A DNA stretch of 64,000 bases, from assembly GCF_003001675.1 (NCBI RefSeq), contig NZ_PVYW01000005.1:62001-126000 (forward strand), read 5' to 3'. The notes below the pieces were generated by a model, which saw nothing but the letters and a program-made list of their open reading frames with translations, was not told where the DNA came from and ran no database searches. The first letter of the stretch is position 1; every line of letters starts with the position of its first letter. Source of the stretch: Cohnella sp. SGD-V74 (GTDB lineage: Bacteria > Bacillota > Bacilli > Paenibacillales > Paenibacillaceae). This document shows, piece by piece, positions 55,413 through 63,905 of the stretch. Both the position numbers and the translations under genes were made by a program.

Positions 55413-56354
55413 ATGCCATTTGATATTGATAGTAAATTTGTCATCGCAGTAGCTTCTAGCGCACTATTTGATCTGAAAGAATCCGATCAAGTATTCAGAG
55501 AAAATGGAGAAGAAGTTTATCGTAATTATCAGAGAGAAAACGAAAATGAAATATTGGCGCCGGGCGTTGCCTATCCGCTAATCAAAAGATTGTTGAGCAT
55601 AAACACACCTCAAGATCAAATAGTCGAAGTCGTGTTAATGTCAAGGAATGACCCTGATACCGGGTTGAGGGTTTTTAAGTCCATTGAACATTACGGATTA
55701 TCAATCAGTAGAGCGGCATTTGTAACGGGCAATAATCCATTTAAGTACATGGCTGCGTTCAATGCTTGTCTCTTCTTATCAGGAAACCCGGATGATGTAA
55801 AAGAAGCTGTTGAGCATGGGTTTCCTGCAGGATGCATCTATCCGTCAGATTATATTGATAACGATGATGATAACGAAATACGTTTGGCATTTGATTTCGA
55901 CGGAATCATAGCGGATGATTCAGCAGAATCCATTTTTCAAGGAGGGACTTTAGATAAATTTCATTCCCATGAAAGGGAATTAGCCAATCAACCTTTGCCG
56001 GCAGGTCCATTACTTAAATTCTTTCAGGAAATATCTAAGTTACAACAAAGAGAGATTCAGAAGAACGAAAATGACCCTGATTATAAATCAAGAATTAGAT
56101 TAGCAATTGCCACAGCCAGGAATGCGCCCGCCCACGAAAGGGTGATAACTACGCTAAGAAAACTGGATATTAGGGTTGACGAGGCTTTTTTTCTTGGAGG
56201 GATTGAGAAGATAAGGGTGCTGAGCGTCTTTAAGCCGCACATTTTCTTTGACGATCAAGCAGGGCATATTGAGGGAGTTGCAAGAACATTTCCATCAGTT
56301 CATGTTCCTTTTGGAGTTGTTAATAAAAGGAGAAACCCTGACCAGGGATGGTGA
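55413..56354 (+). CDS. 5'-nucleotidase, cytosolic type I-like
   Basis: A 313-residue protein. FDIDSKFVIAVASSALFDL at the N-terminus and LAFDFDGIIADDSAE near residue 160 match the NT5C1 (cytosolic 5'-nucleotidase I) family of HAD-like phosphatases, which dephosphorylate AMP and other 5'-nucleotides; IFFDDQAGH near the end carries the late acidic motif. ATG 55413 has AAGAAAGG upstream and fits the family start; an upstream ATG in frame does not. Confidence 0.83.
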   Translation: MPFDIDSKFVIAVASSALFDLKESDQVFRENGEEVYRNYQRENENEILAPGVAYPLIKRLLSINTPQDQIVEVVLMSRNDPDTGLRVFKSIEHYGLSISRAAFVTGNNPFKYMAAFNACLFLSGNPDDVKEAVEHGFPAGCIYPSDYIDNDDDNEIRLAFDFDGIIADDSAESIFQGGTLDKFHSHERELANQPLPAGPLLKFFQEISKLQQREIQKNENDPDYKSRIRLAIATARNAPAHERVITTLRKLDIRVDEAFFLGGIEKIRVLSVFKPHIFFDDQAGHIEGVARTFPSVHVPFGVVNKRRNPDQGW

Positions 56355-56360
56355 ATAAAT

Positions 56361-56780
56361 TTGTCATTAATGATCGTCAGTACAATAGATTCTCAAAACA
56401 AAGATTATGTAAGAGACAGGATGATAGCATTTAATTTAATGCATTTTTCTGATGAATTGAAGGGGCGTTATGAAGAATTAAGTTTGCACCTAGTCAACAA
56501 TGCTGGCCAGATCTTTGGAGGAATTGTCGGAGAATTTTGTTGGAATTGGCTTGAGATTCAATATCTATTTGTTGAGACAGAATACCGTAAATCAGGATAT
56601 GGAAAAGCGCTAATGAGAGAAGCAGAGAAGATGGCTAGGAAGAAAAAATGTGATTTTATCAAGCTAGATACATTGAGTTTTCAAGCGCTAGAGTTCTATT
56701 TAAAAGAAGACTTTCAGATCTATGGAACAATTGAGAATGCAGGAGGACATACGCACTATTATTTGAAGAAAGACATATAG
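56361..56780 (+). CDS. GNAT family N-acetyltransferase
   Basis: A 139-residue GNAT with the acetyl-CoA loop YRKSGYGKALMREAE (R/Q-x-x-G-x-G/A) near residues 75-90 and YLKEDFQIYGTIEN at the end, a pattern common in small-molecule acetyltransferases. TTG 56361 or ATG 56370 is the start; neither has a clear Shine-Dalgarno, and the gene begins six bases after the 5'-nucleotidase, so coupling is likely. Confidence 0.8.
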   Translation: MSLMIVSTIDSQNKDYVRDRMIAFNLMHFSDELKGRYEELSLHLVNNAGQIFGGIVGEFCWNWLEIQYLFVETEYRKSGYGKALMREAEKMARKKKCDFIKLDTLSFQALEFYLKEDFQIYGTIENAGGHTHYYLKKDI

Positions 56781-56817
56781 AGATGATTCCGCAGTTTGAT
56801 CATGGAACAAGTCAACC

Positions 56818-56893
56818 CTTCAAGAGGAATTGCAAAGTTGAGAAACCGACTTGACCTATATACATATTGATAAATCCTAAAGGTAGTAGAGAC
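56818..56893 (+). pseudogene. Decayed copy of the 3' end of the zinc-ribbon gene at 59482
   Basis: TTCAAGAGGAATTGCAAAGT at 56818 and the following ~20 bases match the end of the gene at 59482-59922 (59869-59910) with two or three mismatches, and GTAGTAGAGAC recurs just after in both places. The 5' part of the gene is absent here. Confidence 0.65.
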
Positions 56894-56966
56894 AATTAAA
56901 GAAGTGATCTAAGAGTCTCTCAATAATAACATTCACTTTACCTAGTTCTGGAAAGGATTATTGTAG

Positions 56967-57383
56967 ATGCCACATAACATCATCAATAAATTAATCGGTA
57001 AGAGAATTCAACAAACACGACTTGCAGGAAATTCTTTAATTTTGTATATCGAATCCACTCACTCTATTTGGTTAGAACCAACTTGGCATATGCACGATGA
57101 TCAAAGAGTCTTAATTGGATCGAGACAACTACAGGTAGATAGTAAGGAGGAGATGGACCAATTAGGAGAACCCCTTCAGGAACTTATCTCGAAACAAATA
57201 GGCAGAATTGATATAAACAAAATAACCAATGACATTTCAATACAAATTGATAAATTTTTTATTCACACATTTGTTGTAGATCCATTCGATGATTTCATGT
57301 GGCAAATTAACGACTTAGAAAGCAATAAATTAATTGAAGCAAGTTCTAAGGAGATCAAATTAAGGGAATCTCCAAAGAAGTAG
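56967..57383 (+). CDS. Hypothetical protein
   Basis: A 138-residue protein, unrecognised. It alternates strands and turns (IQQTRLAGNSLILYIESTHSIWLEPTWH) and has an acidic C-terminal half; no membrane segment or catalytic motif. It resembles small immunity-type proteins in length and composition, which is only an impression. GGAAAGGA lies upstream of ATG 56967. Confidence 0.55.
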   Translation: MPHNIINKLIGKRIQQTRLAGNSLILYIESTHSIWLEPTWHMHDDQRVLIGSRQLQVDSKEEMDQLGEPLQELISKQIGRIDINKITNDISIQIDKFFIHTFVVDPFDDFMWQINDLESNKLIEASSKEIKLRESPKK

Positions 57384-57471
57384 GGATTTCAGTGGATACA
57401 TCTATTGAGCTTTCGAACACAAAATCAAAGATAGGCGCTATCTAACGAACAATAGTAGAGACGAGGAACCA

Positions 57472-58098
57472 ATGATGCATTCTATTTTCGAATCTTTAAC
57501 GGATAATATCGTTTTTACAGGTGAATTAAAGACGGACATTTTATTGTTCTTATCGACCAATCAGTCATCAAAGACTGCTAAGCATTGTTTTGATGTTGGG
57601 AGAGAATCGAAGAGAATCGCTTTGATGTATAACATTGATCCGCAAGCCGCTGAAATAGCAGGTTGGCTTCATGATATCAGCGTTGTAATTCCAAATAGTG
57701 AAAGAATAGAAGTGGCAAGACAATTACAAATAGAAATTCTACCAGAAGAAGAACGATTTCCGATGATCATCCACCAAAAGATATCCAAAGTGATGGCTGA
57801 AGATATCTTTAATATTACAGATAAGGAAATATTAAATGCAGTCGGTTGTCATACAACATTGAGGAAAAACTCGACCCCAATGGATCAAGTATTGTTTGTT
57901 GCGGATAAGATATCCTGGGACCAGAACGGGGCCCCGCCGTATATAGATGCTCTAAATCGAAATTTGCAGGAATCATTAACGCACGGGGCATTTGCATATA
58001 TCAATTACTTATGGGAACGAAGGGATACCTTAAAGGTAATTCATTCTTGGTTAAGAGAGGCTTATGAAGAGTTGAAGGATGAAATCCGGTTATTGTAG
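57472..58098 (+). CDS. HD domain phosphohydrolase, YqeK-like
   Basis: A 208-residue HD protein. H38 (AKHCFDVG) and the H67-D68 pair in WLHDIS are the metal ligands, and GCHTTLRKNSTPMDQVLFVADKIS contains the third histidine and late aspartate. The pattern resembles YqeK Ap4A hydrolases, but it is not in the usual yqeK/nadD neighbourhood. Two adjacent ATGs (57472, 57475) follow GACGAGGA. Confidence 0.8.
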   Translation: MMHSIFESLTDNIVFTGELKTDILLFLSTNQSSKTAKHCFDVGRESKRIALMYNIDPQAAEIAGWLHDISVVIPNSERIEVARQLQIEILPEEERFPMIIHQKISKVMAEDIFNITDKEILNAVGCHTTLRKNSTPMDQVLFVADKISWDQNGAPPYIDALNRNLQESLTHGAFAYINYLWERRDTLKVIHSWLREAYEELKDEIRLL

Positions 58099-58145
58099 GT
58101 GGCTTAAGGAAGCGGGGCGTCACATTAAACCAACGGAGAGATTCT

Positions 58146-58757
58146 ATGAATATTCTAATTGCACAGCCTCTGCTTGAGAAAGAACTTAAGCAGCTAGAAC
58201 GAGAAATCCAAAGCTACCCTGATGTTGATGTTCTTATCTTTCCAGAGGGTTATGTAAACAACAATGTAGAACTCGCTTGTGATCTCGCCAGAAAGTTCTC
58301 GAAGATAATTATTTCGGGGCACAAGCAGCCAAAGGACAGAGCGCTTATCATTGATCGGGAAGGTCAAATCCTTCTTGATCGTGCAAAATATGATGAATCC
58401 ATTCTAGTGGAGTCTGAAGGAAAAATAATTGGGTTTATGCTGTGTGATGAGATTGTTATTCAAGGCATGAGTAATTTAAAGGCTACAAAAATTCATTTTG
58501 TTGTTCATCCTATTGGAGTTGGAATGTTCAGTGACGATCAATTTGATGAATGGATAGAGGAAGCAAGAAAGTATGCAATGCAATATAAGACGATGATAAT
58601 TGGGACGAGTCATGCAGATGGCTCATTCAGAGACAGCGATATTTCAATTCCAATTGCCTATTGTATAGATGGAGACGGTAAAGAAGTTTTTATATCTAGA
58701 AATGATACTCGAACAAGAATTTTAAATTTTGAAACAAGGCAAGTGATTATAATTTAA
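58146..58757 (+). CDS. Carbon-nitrogen hydrolase (nitrilase superfamily), short
   Basis: A 203-residue member with the catalytic triad E34 (FPEGY), K81 (DRAKYDES) and C100 (MLCDEIV), shorter than the usual 260-300 residues mainly at the C-terminus. It probably hydrolyses an amide or nitrile; substrate unknown. The ATG follows CGGAGAG. Confidence 0.78.
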   Translation: MNILIAQPLLEKELKQLEREIQSYPDVDVLIFPEGYVNNNVELACDLARKFSKIIISGHKQPKDRALIIDREGQILLDRAKYDESILVESEGKIIGFMLCDEIVIQGMSNLKATKIHFVVHPIGVGMFSDDQFDEWIEEARKYAMQYKTMIIGTSHADGSFRDSDISIPIAYCIDGDGKEVFISRNDTRTRILNFETRQVIII

Positions 58758-58874
58758 GTGCAGCTCATACCGAATGAGAGGACTGCTAAAAATGAAAAAA
58801 CATCCTAGAGTGGATTCGTGGACACTCAAATCGACTAACGTTATGCGCATCCAGCAGAATGGAGGAGAAGAGAA

Positions 58875-59447
58875 ATCGTCAATACTCGGTGGTTCAGTTT
58901 AGACTATTTGCGATCCGGGACCAAGGAGCAGGTTGAAGTATTCCAGTTGTTGACGGATTATAGGATTTTTCAGATCCTGGAGAATTACCAACCCATCTTA
59001 GTAGGGACCATTCCTATAGGGATTGCTGTTGAAACAAGTGATTTAGATGTGATCTGTTGTGTGCAGGACTTTGATGAATTTGAAAGGTTCAATAAAGCTA
59101 ATTTTGAAGATTATGAAGGATTTTCTGTGATTAGACGAATGGTTGAAGGGATTGAGAGAATCAAGATCAACTTTACGCTTGGGAGATGGCCAATCGAAAT
59201 TTTCGGCCAAAATAAACCGACTCACATGCAGAATGGCTTTTTACATATGGTTATCGAGGATCGGCTGCTAAGGCTATACGGGGAGCGATTTAAAGATTAC
59301 ATCGTTCAATTAAAAACAAATGGGTTGAAAACAGAACCGGCATTTGCAAAGGCATTAAAGCTCGAAGGTGATCCTTACTTAGAACTTTTAAAGTTAAGCA
59401 GATGGACGGATAGAGAATTAGAAGAGTTGTGGGAGGAGCCCAAATGA
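58875..59447 (+). CDS. DUF4269 family protein (nucleotidyltransferase-like), probable AUC start
   Basis: The frame encodes LVGTIPIGIAVETSDLDVIC, matching DUF4269, whose G-T/S...D-x-D pattern is nucleotidyltransferase-like. Family homology extends upstream of the only canonical start (TTG 58908): the codons before read WFSLDY, typical of family N-termini. GGAGG at 58861-58865 lies nine bases before ATC 58875, and no ATG/GTG/TTG occurs between the stop at 58836 and 58908. With ATC the product is 190 residues, with TTG 179. Confidence 0.72.
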   Translation: MVNTRWFSLDYLRSGTKEQVEVFQLLTDYRIFQILENYQPILVGTIPIGIAVETSDLDVICCVQDFDEFERFNKANFEDYEGFSVIRRMVEGIERIKINFTLGRWPIEIFGQNKPTHMQNGFLHMVIEDRLLRLYGERFKDYIVQLKTNGLKTEPAFAKALKLEGDPYLELLKLSRWTDRELEELWEEPK

Positions 59448-59481
59448 CATTGCCTCACTTCATTCAAAAGGAATTTATTCT

Positions 59482-59922
59482 ATGAATGATTCAAGGTTTA
59501 AAGATAGTGGTGAGAGAATTTACGATTTTTTATTCAACTATAACATTCTCATTGAATGCCCTTATTGTAAGAGGTGTGCTGAAGGGATGAGAAGAAATGG
59601 TAAGTCCGGCTATATGCTGCAATGTAAACACTGTGGACCATTAAGTGATTCGCTTGTTGGCACGTGGGGGAACGGAACTTTTATGGGACTGAATCTTTGG
59701 TTAAGAACGAATTGTTGCGGAAAATTGCTATGGGCTTATAATAAAGAGCATTTGGATTTTCTGGACAGTTATGTGAATGCCACTTTGCGTCAAAGACAGC
59801 CCAATAAAAATCAAAGTTTAGCAAGCGGACTTCCGGATTGGATCAAAAGCGGAAAAAATCGCGAAGAACTTTCAAGAGGAATTGCAAAGTTGCGAAACCG
59901 ACTTGAACTATCTGAAAAGTAG
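59482..59922 (+). CDS. Zinc-ribbon hypothetical protein
   Basis: A 146-residue protein with CPYCKRC (C26, C29, C32), CKHC (C48, C51) and NCC (C78, C79), enough for a zinc ribbon. The C-terminal WIKSGKNREELSRGIAKLRNRLE is helical. No function is known. A decayed copy of its 3' end lies 2.6 kb upstream. ATG 59482 lacks a strong Shine-Dalgarno. Confidence 0.65.
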   Translation: MNDSRFKDSGERIYDFLFNYNILIECPYCKRCAEGMRRNGKSGYMLQCKHCGPLSDSLVGTWGNGTFMGLNLWLRTNCCGKLLWAYNKEHLDFLDSYVNATLRQRQPNKNQSLASGLPDWIKSGKNREELSRGIAKLRNRLELSEK

Positions 59923-59935
59923 TAGAGACATTTTG

Positions 59936-60499
59936 ATGGACGGTGATTTTCAATTGAAGGAACCTGTAGTTATTGAGCCTTACAATGAGAATTGGCCTAA
60001 ATTATATAGTGAAATTCGATCTCAAATCGTAAATCAAATAGGATCTTTAATTCAAAGGATTGATCATATTGGCTCAACAGCTGTAACTGGATTATCGGCT
60101 AAGCCTATTATAGATATTCAAATATCAGTATCAGATTTGGACAATATCGAAGAAGTCGCATCCGGTCTTAGTGAGATTGGATTTGAATTTCGTAAAGACA
60201 ATCCGGATTTAACCAAGAGATACTTTAGAGAAAGAGCTGGAATGAAAAGAACTCATATTCATGTAAGGCATTCTGGAAGTTGGTCGGAACAATTCAATTT
60301 GTTATTCAGAGATTATTTAAGGGAACATGAGCTAGCAAGAAATGAATATTCTAAGGTCAAATATCAACTTGCCAATCTATACAGAGATCAAAGAGAGAAG
60401 TATGTAGAAGGCAAAACTAAAGTCGTATGGGACATCATGTTGAAGGCAAATAAGTGGAGCCAAGACTTCGGCTGGAAACCAAGTAAATCTGATCTTTAG
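59936..60499 (+). CDS. GrpB family protein (UPF0157)
   Basis: A 187-residue nucleotidyltransferase-fold protein with HIGSTAVTGLSAKPIIDIQI and PYNENWPKLYSEI, the GrpB signature. In the G-S-T...D-x-Q pattern the second acidic residue is altered relative to classic NTases. Function unknown. ATG 59936 is used; the frame stays open upstream into the zinc-ribbon gene. Confidence 0.85.
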   Translation: MDGDFQLKEPVVIEPYNENWPKLYSEIRSQIVNQIGSLIQRIDHIGSTAVTGLSAKPIIDIQISVSDLDNIEEVASGLSEIGFEFRKDNPDLTKRYFRERAGMKRTHIHVRHSGSWSEQFNLLFRDYLREHELARNEYSKVKYQLANLYRDQREKYVEGKTKVVWDIMLKANKWSQDFGWKPSKSDL

Positions 60500-60548
60500 G
60501 TCGTCCGAAGAAGTTTGTCAAATCCCATATTCATGAAAGGAGTAAGCA

Positions 60549-60974
60549 ATGAATCCCCCAAAGCACATTGTTTCAGCAGCTGCGATCGTATTAAATGACA
60601 AAAACGAATTATTGCTTATTAAAGGCCCGAGGAGAGGCTGGGAGATGCCCGGCGGACAAGTAGAGGAAGGGGAGTCATTAAGTGATGCTGCAATAAGGGA
60701 AACCAAAGAAGAATCAGGAATTGACATCGAGATTGTTAGGTTCTGCGGAATATTTCAGAATGTTGGAAATTCGATTTGTAACACGCTCTTCTTAGCAAAG
60801 CCTATTGGTGGCGAACTAATTCAATCATCAGAAAGCCTGGAGTCTGATTTTTTTCCAATAAAAGAAGCATTAGAAAAAGTGGAATGGAAAGATTTCAGAC
60901 AAAGAATAGAGTACTGTTTAAGATCTGAGATACAGCCTTTTTGTATTGAGTTTAATGATAAGAAGGATATTTAA
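60549..60974 (+). CDS. NUDIX hydrolase
   Basis: A 141-residue NUDIX protein with a complete box at residues 35-58 (G-x5-E-x7-R-E-T-x-E-E-S-G). It hydrolyses a nucleoside diphosphate linked to another group; substrate unassigned. AAGGAGTAAGC precedes ATG 60549; a terminator follows. Confidence 0.88.
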   Translation: MNPPKHIVSAAAIVLNDKNELLLIKGPRRGWEMPGGQVEEGESLSDAAIRETKEESGIDIEIVRFCGIFQNVGNSICNTLFLAKPIGGELIQSSESLESDFFPIKEALEKVEWKDFRQRIEYCLRSEIQPFCIEFNDKKDI

Positions 60975-61019
60975 AAGCAATTCAATAACGCGAGGAGTGC
61001 CCCCGTCCCGAAATTAGTT

Positions 61020-61072
61020 AGTCGTATGAATCCGATGAAGGTACAACATTCGTCGGTTTATGCGACTTTTTT
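61020..61072 (+). terminator. Terminator after the NUDIX gene
   Basis: AGTCGTATGAATCCGATGAA pairs with TTCGTCGGTTTATGCGACT, followed by T6. Confidence 0.7.
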
Positions 61073-61167
61073 GATACATGAGAGCGTATAAATGATAAGC
61101 ACATTTAGAAGGTATGGGTTATAATACCAAATAAATGGATAACGTGATGTATTGAAGGGAGTAGGTT

Positions 61168-61308
61168 ATGGGGATTGTAATCGTAATCCTGTTACTTATT
61201 ATTGTAATTTTATTGTTCGAAATAAATAGTAAGTTACCGAAACGGGATCCAGGAAAGGAAGCCGTTAAAAGAGCATTAAAGCGAGATAGGAACACAGAAA
61301 GAGAGTAA
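61168..61308 (+). CDS. 46-residue single-pass membrane protein
   Basis: ATG 61168 has GAAGGGAGTAGG upstream and encodes 46 residues: a hydrophobic segment (MGIVIVILLLIIVILLFEI) then a basic tail (KREALKRDRN type). Such small membrane proteins are common but often missed. It sits alone after the NUDIX terminator. The rest of the 60975-61380 gap is the terminator and short leader. Confidence 0.6.
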   Translation: MGIVIVILLLIIVILLFEINSKLPKRDPGKEAVKRALKRDRNTERE

Positions 61309-61380
61309 CTAGGTGGCTGAATCTGAATCTCCAGATAAGGATAGCAAAATCAAGCATAGGGAGAGGGGGCGGAGGAGCAA

Positions 61381-61923
61381 GTGAGTTACTTAAAGAAATA
61401 TAAGGTGTTGTGCTCAATACTCCTAATTTTACTCTTCGTATTTGTTTCAACACAGTACATCAAGCCGCACTACCTGTTCAAAATTAAAGACAACGAGCGA
61501 GATATTAATCAATCAATAAGTAAGATGGTAAATCAACCGATTGAGATTAAACTAATGGAAGATATAGATAATAAGCGGATTGTTCTTTTCACTTCAGGGT
61601 CTGAGCTTGGCGAGTCAGTGCTTACTAGGGGTTCCAACAGCAAATACAGGCTCGATTCTGTCGGACATGGAACAAATGAAGTAAGGTATAGAATAATGGA
61701 AACTAATCAAGGACAGTACATCCGATTTGTAGGCAGGAATATAGGAGGAATCTCTGAAATTCTCACTTTTGTAGATGGAGAGAAATACAGTTTGCCGGTA
61801 ACGGAGGGAGAGTTTTTTATTTCGCTTGTTCCAATAATCCAAGAGACAGAAAGTAAGTTTCCTTCTGGAACAGTGTTGTATGATGATCAAGGGAGAGAAA
61901 TAGACGAGTCGGTATACCCATAA
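61381..61923 (+). CDS. Hypothetical membrane-anchored protein
   Basis: A 180-residue protein with an N-terminal membrane segment (about 8-25, VLCSILLILLFVFVSTQYI) and an extracytoplasmic beta-rich remainder. No family recognised. GGAGGAGCAA precedes GTG 61381. Confidence 0.55.
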   Translation: MSYLKKYKVLCSILLILLFVFVSTQYIKPHYLFKIKDNERDINQSISKMVNQPIEIKLMEDIDNKRIVLFTSGSELGESVLTRGSNSKYRLDSVGHGTNEVRYRIMETNQGQYIRFVGRNIGGISEILTFVDGEKYSLPVTEGEFFISLVPIIQETESKFPSGTVLYDDQGREIDESVYP

Positions 61924-61940
61924 GAAAGGACGTAAAATCC

Positions 61941-62453
61941 ATGCTGTTTATTAAAGCAACGAAAGATACCTTAAAAGATCTCAATACTACTCCAGTTGCA
62001 GTTGAAGCTACGGACCTGCTTTACAGTTGGCACGTTAATATATTTACCTTGTACAGGAAGAAACATTACGTATTCATGAACGATTTGTCCCGATTAAGCT
62101 TAACCATATCAGGAATTAGAAGCAATCAATCCGCCAAATTGAAAGATATTTTTATAGATAATTTAAAGCAGTATCTGGTCACGGAGCAAGTACCAGAACA
62201 TCTTCTTAGGTATTACATAGAAAATTGCGATGAAATGGTAATTACAAAGACAGACAGCAGAAGCGTAAGAAGTACACTTAATGAAATTATGTTAGTAATG
62301 AAATCTCTGGAGTACGATAAACAGGGATACGAAGATTTGGACCAAAGGCATAAATGGAACAACAGATTTATCTATAAACCAATTGATTATAAGTATCCGA
62401 TTGATGTATTTATGAATGAACTGGAAAAGAAGTATAAGAACAAAGATAACTAG
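61941..62453 (+). CDS. DUF6933-like protein
   Basis: A 170-residue protein. The start (LFIKATKDTLKDLN) and the W-H-V-N...K-K-H-Y-V-F-M-N-D segment resemble the DUF6933 group as I recall it. No function known. ATG 61941 lies 17 bp after the preceding gene with GAAAGGA upstream. Confidence 0.55.
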   Translation: MLFIKATKDTLKDLNTTPVAVEATDLLYSWHVNIFTLYRKKHYVFMNDLSRLSLTISGIRSNQSAKLKDIFIDNLKQYLVTEQVPEHLLRYYIENCDEMVITKTDSRSVRSTLNEIMLVMKSLEYDKQGYEDLDQRHKWNNRFIYKPIDYKYPIDVFMNELEKKYKNKDN

Positions 62454-62473
62454 AAAAAAGGGGGAGAACTCCA

Positions 62474-63136
62474 TTGGAGATTACTTTGCTTTCGGACAAA
62501 GAGTATACCGTATCCGATTTATTGATAAAGAACATTCATACAAAGAGATTTTGTGTATTTGATTTTGAAGCAACAGGAATCAATCATGAAACAGAACATA
62601 TTACGCAGATCGGAGCAGTTATTGTTGAGAACAATGAAATCGTAGAGAGTAGAACAGTTAAAACCTATGTTAAGCCATTAAAGCCGATTCCGGAATCGGT
62701 GGAGCGGTTTACTGGAATTTATAATACGGACCTAATCGGGGCTCCGAGTTTAGCAGCTGTATATGACCAATTCGTCAAGTTTACCGAGGGCTGCATTTTA
62801 GTGACTCATGCGGGTTATGAGTTTGATCTGCCTTTATTAAAGAACGAATGCAAAAGAAGCAATTTATCCATGATCACGGCTCCTTGCGTTGACACAAAAG
62901 CTTTATTCTCATACCTACATCCAGAGATAGAAGATATTATTTGGACGGATTATTTAATTAAGCATTACAATGTTAACGATAAGGATCTCAAGAGGCATGA
63001 TGCACTGGGAGACAGCATCTTGATAGCTCGAATTTTCTTGAGAATATTGAATGAGTTTAAGAACAGGAACATTGAAGATGTCGATTTTATAAAGCCGGTT
63101 ATAGTAAAGAGATTTCAAATTAAACCATTAGTTTGA
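62474..63136 (+). CDS. 3'-5' exonuclease, DEDDh family
   Basis: A 220-residue exonuclease of the DnaQ/PolC-epsilon superfamily: FDFEATG with D30 and E32, HAGYEFDLPLL with the third aspartate, and RHDALGD with H and D of the DEDDh pattern. It removes 3' nucleotides from DNA or RNA. The start is TTG 62474, after GGGGGAGAA. Confidence 0.85.
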   Translation: MEITLLSDKEYTVSDLLIKNIHTKRFCVFDFEATGINHETEHITQIGAVIVENNEIVESRTVKTYVKPLKPIPESVERFTGIYNTDLIGAPSLAAVYDQFVKFTEGCILVTHAGYEFDLPLLKNECKRSNLSMITAPCVDTKALFSYLHPEIEDIIWTDYLIKHYNVNDKDLKRHDALGDSILIARIFLRILNEFKNRNIEDVDFIKPVIVKRFQIKPLV

Positions 63137-63190
63137 ATCCTAATCTGTGAGACCATGCGAGAATGACTTAAATACTATGAGGTGATAGAT

Positions 63191-63517
63191 GTGTTGGATG
63201 ATTTTACGAAGAAGAGAATAGAAAAAATACTCCAAAACTATATAGACAAGAAAATCCCGAAACATCTAAAAAATGAAATTCAAATCTTTTATAAATTTAG
63301 GGGCAAAACTGTCACATTAAGCCAAGAAAGACCAGGGTATATGGGAAGACGTTTTGAATACCCCATTGCTCAATTGAGATATGAGGAAGCGCAATGGAAG
63401 GTATATTGGCAAGATAGCAAGAAGAAATGGCATTTTGTAGATGACATTGAGCCCGATAAAGACTTTGAAAAACAATTAAGAGAAATCGATGAAAACAGTA
63501 TTTTCTGGATTAGCTGA
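63191..63517 (+). CDS. DUF3024 family protein
   Basis: About 108 residues matching DUF3024: MLDDFTKKRIEKI, followed by the conserved LSQERPGYMGRRFEYPIAQLRYEEAQWKVYW region. GTG 63191 is favoured by family start and AGGTGA spacing; GTG 63182 and TTG 63194 are alternatives. Function unknown. Confidence 0.75.
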   Translation: MLDDFTKKRIEKILQNYIDKKIPKHLKNEIQIFYKFRGKTVTLSQERPGYMGRRFEYPIAQLRYEEAQWKVYWQDSKKKWHFVDDIEPDKDFEKQLREIDENSIFWIS

Positions 63518-63670
63518 TGGTACCAGTCACCTGCTTAAGAAGATCGACAGGCTCCTTCTCGGATTGAGATGGAGTTTTTGAGTGGTATACAGAATTTGTA
63601 AAAGATGCTTGTGTCGACTGCTTATGCGAAGCGTTCGAAGGAGCTTATACCAACCCCAGGAGAAGGTGAT

Positions 63671-63844
63671 ATGTTGATTTTTCTCTATGCTTTATTTTTG
63701 TTACTGGTCGTCATGGGACTTGGAAGCATACACTACACCTTAAAATTACAGTTGAAGAATGATGAAAGAATAATCAATCGGTTGGATTTAATCATTAAAG
63801 AACTAAGTATCTTAAATAACAAGTCGGGAGATAGGGAGCATTAA
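63671..63844 (+). CDS. 57-residue single-pass membrane protein
   Basis: ATG 63671 follows GGAGAAGGTGAT and encodes a hydrophobic segment (LIFLYALFLLLVVMGLGSI) plus a helical cytoplasmic tail with LKNDERIINRLDLIIKEL. A longer open frame upstream (from 63605) includes the Shine-Dalgarno as coding and is rejected. Confidence 0.6.
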   Translation: MLIFLYALFLLLVVMGLGSIHYTLKLQLKNDERIINRLDLIIKELSILNNKSGDREH

Positions 63845-63905
63845 TCGATTCGCATTCGGTAGTCTACATACATTGCTTCATGGCTCTGACAGATGAGATG
63901 AAGGA

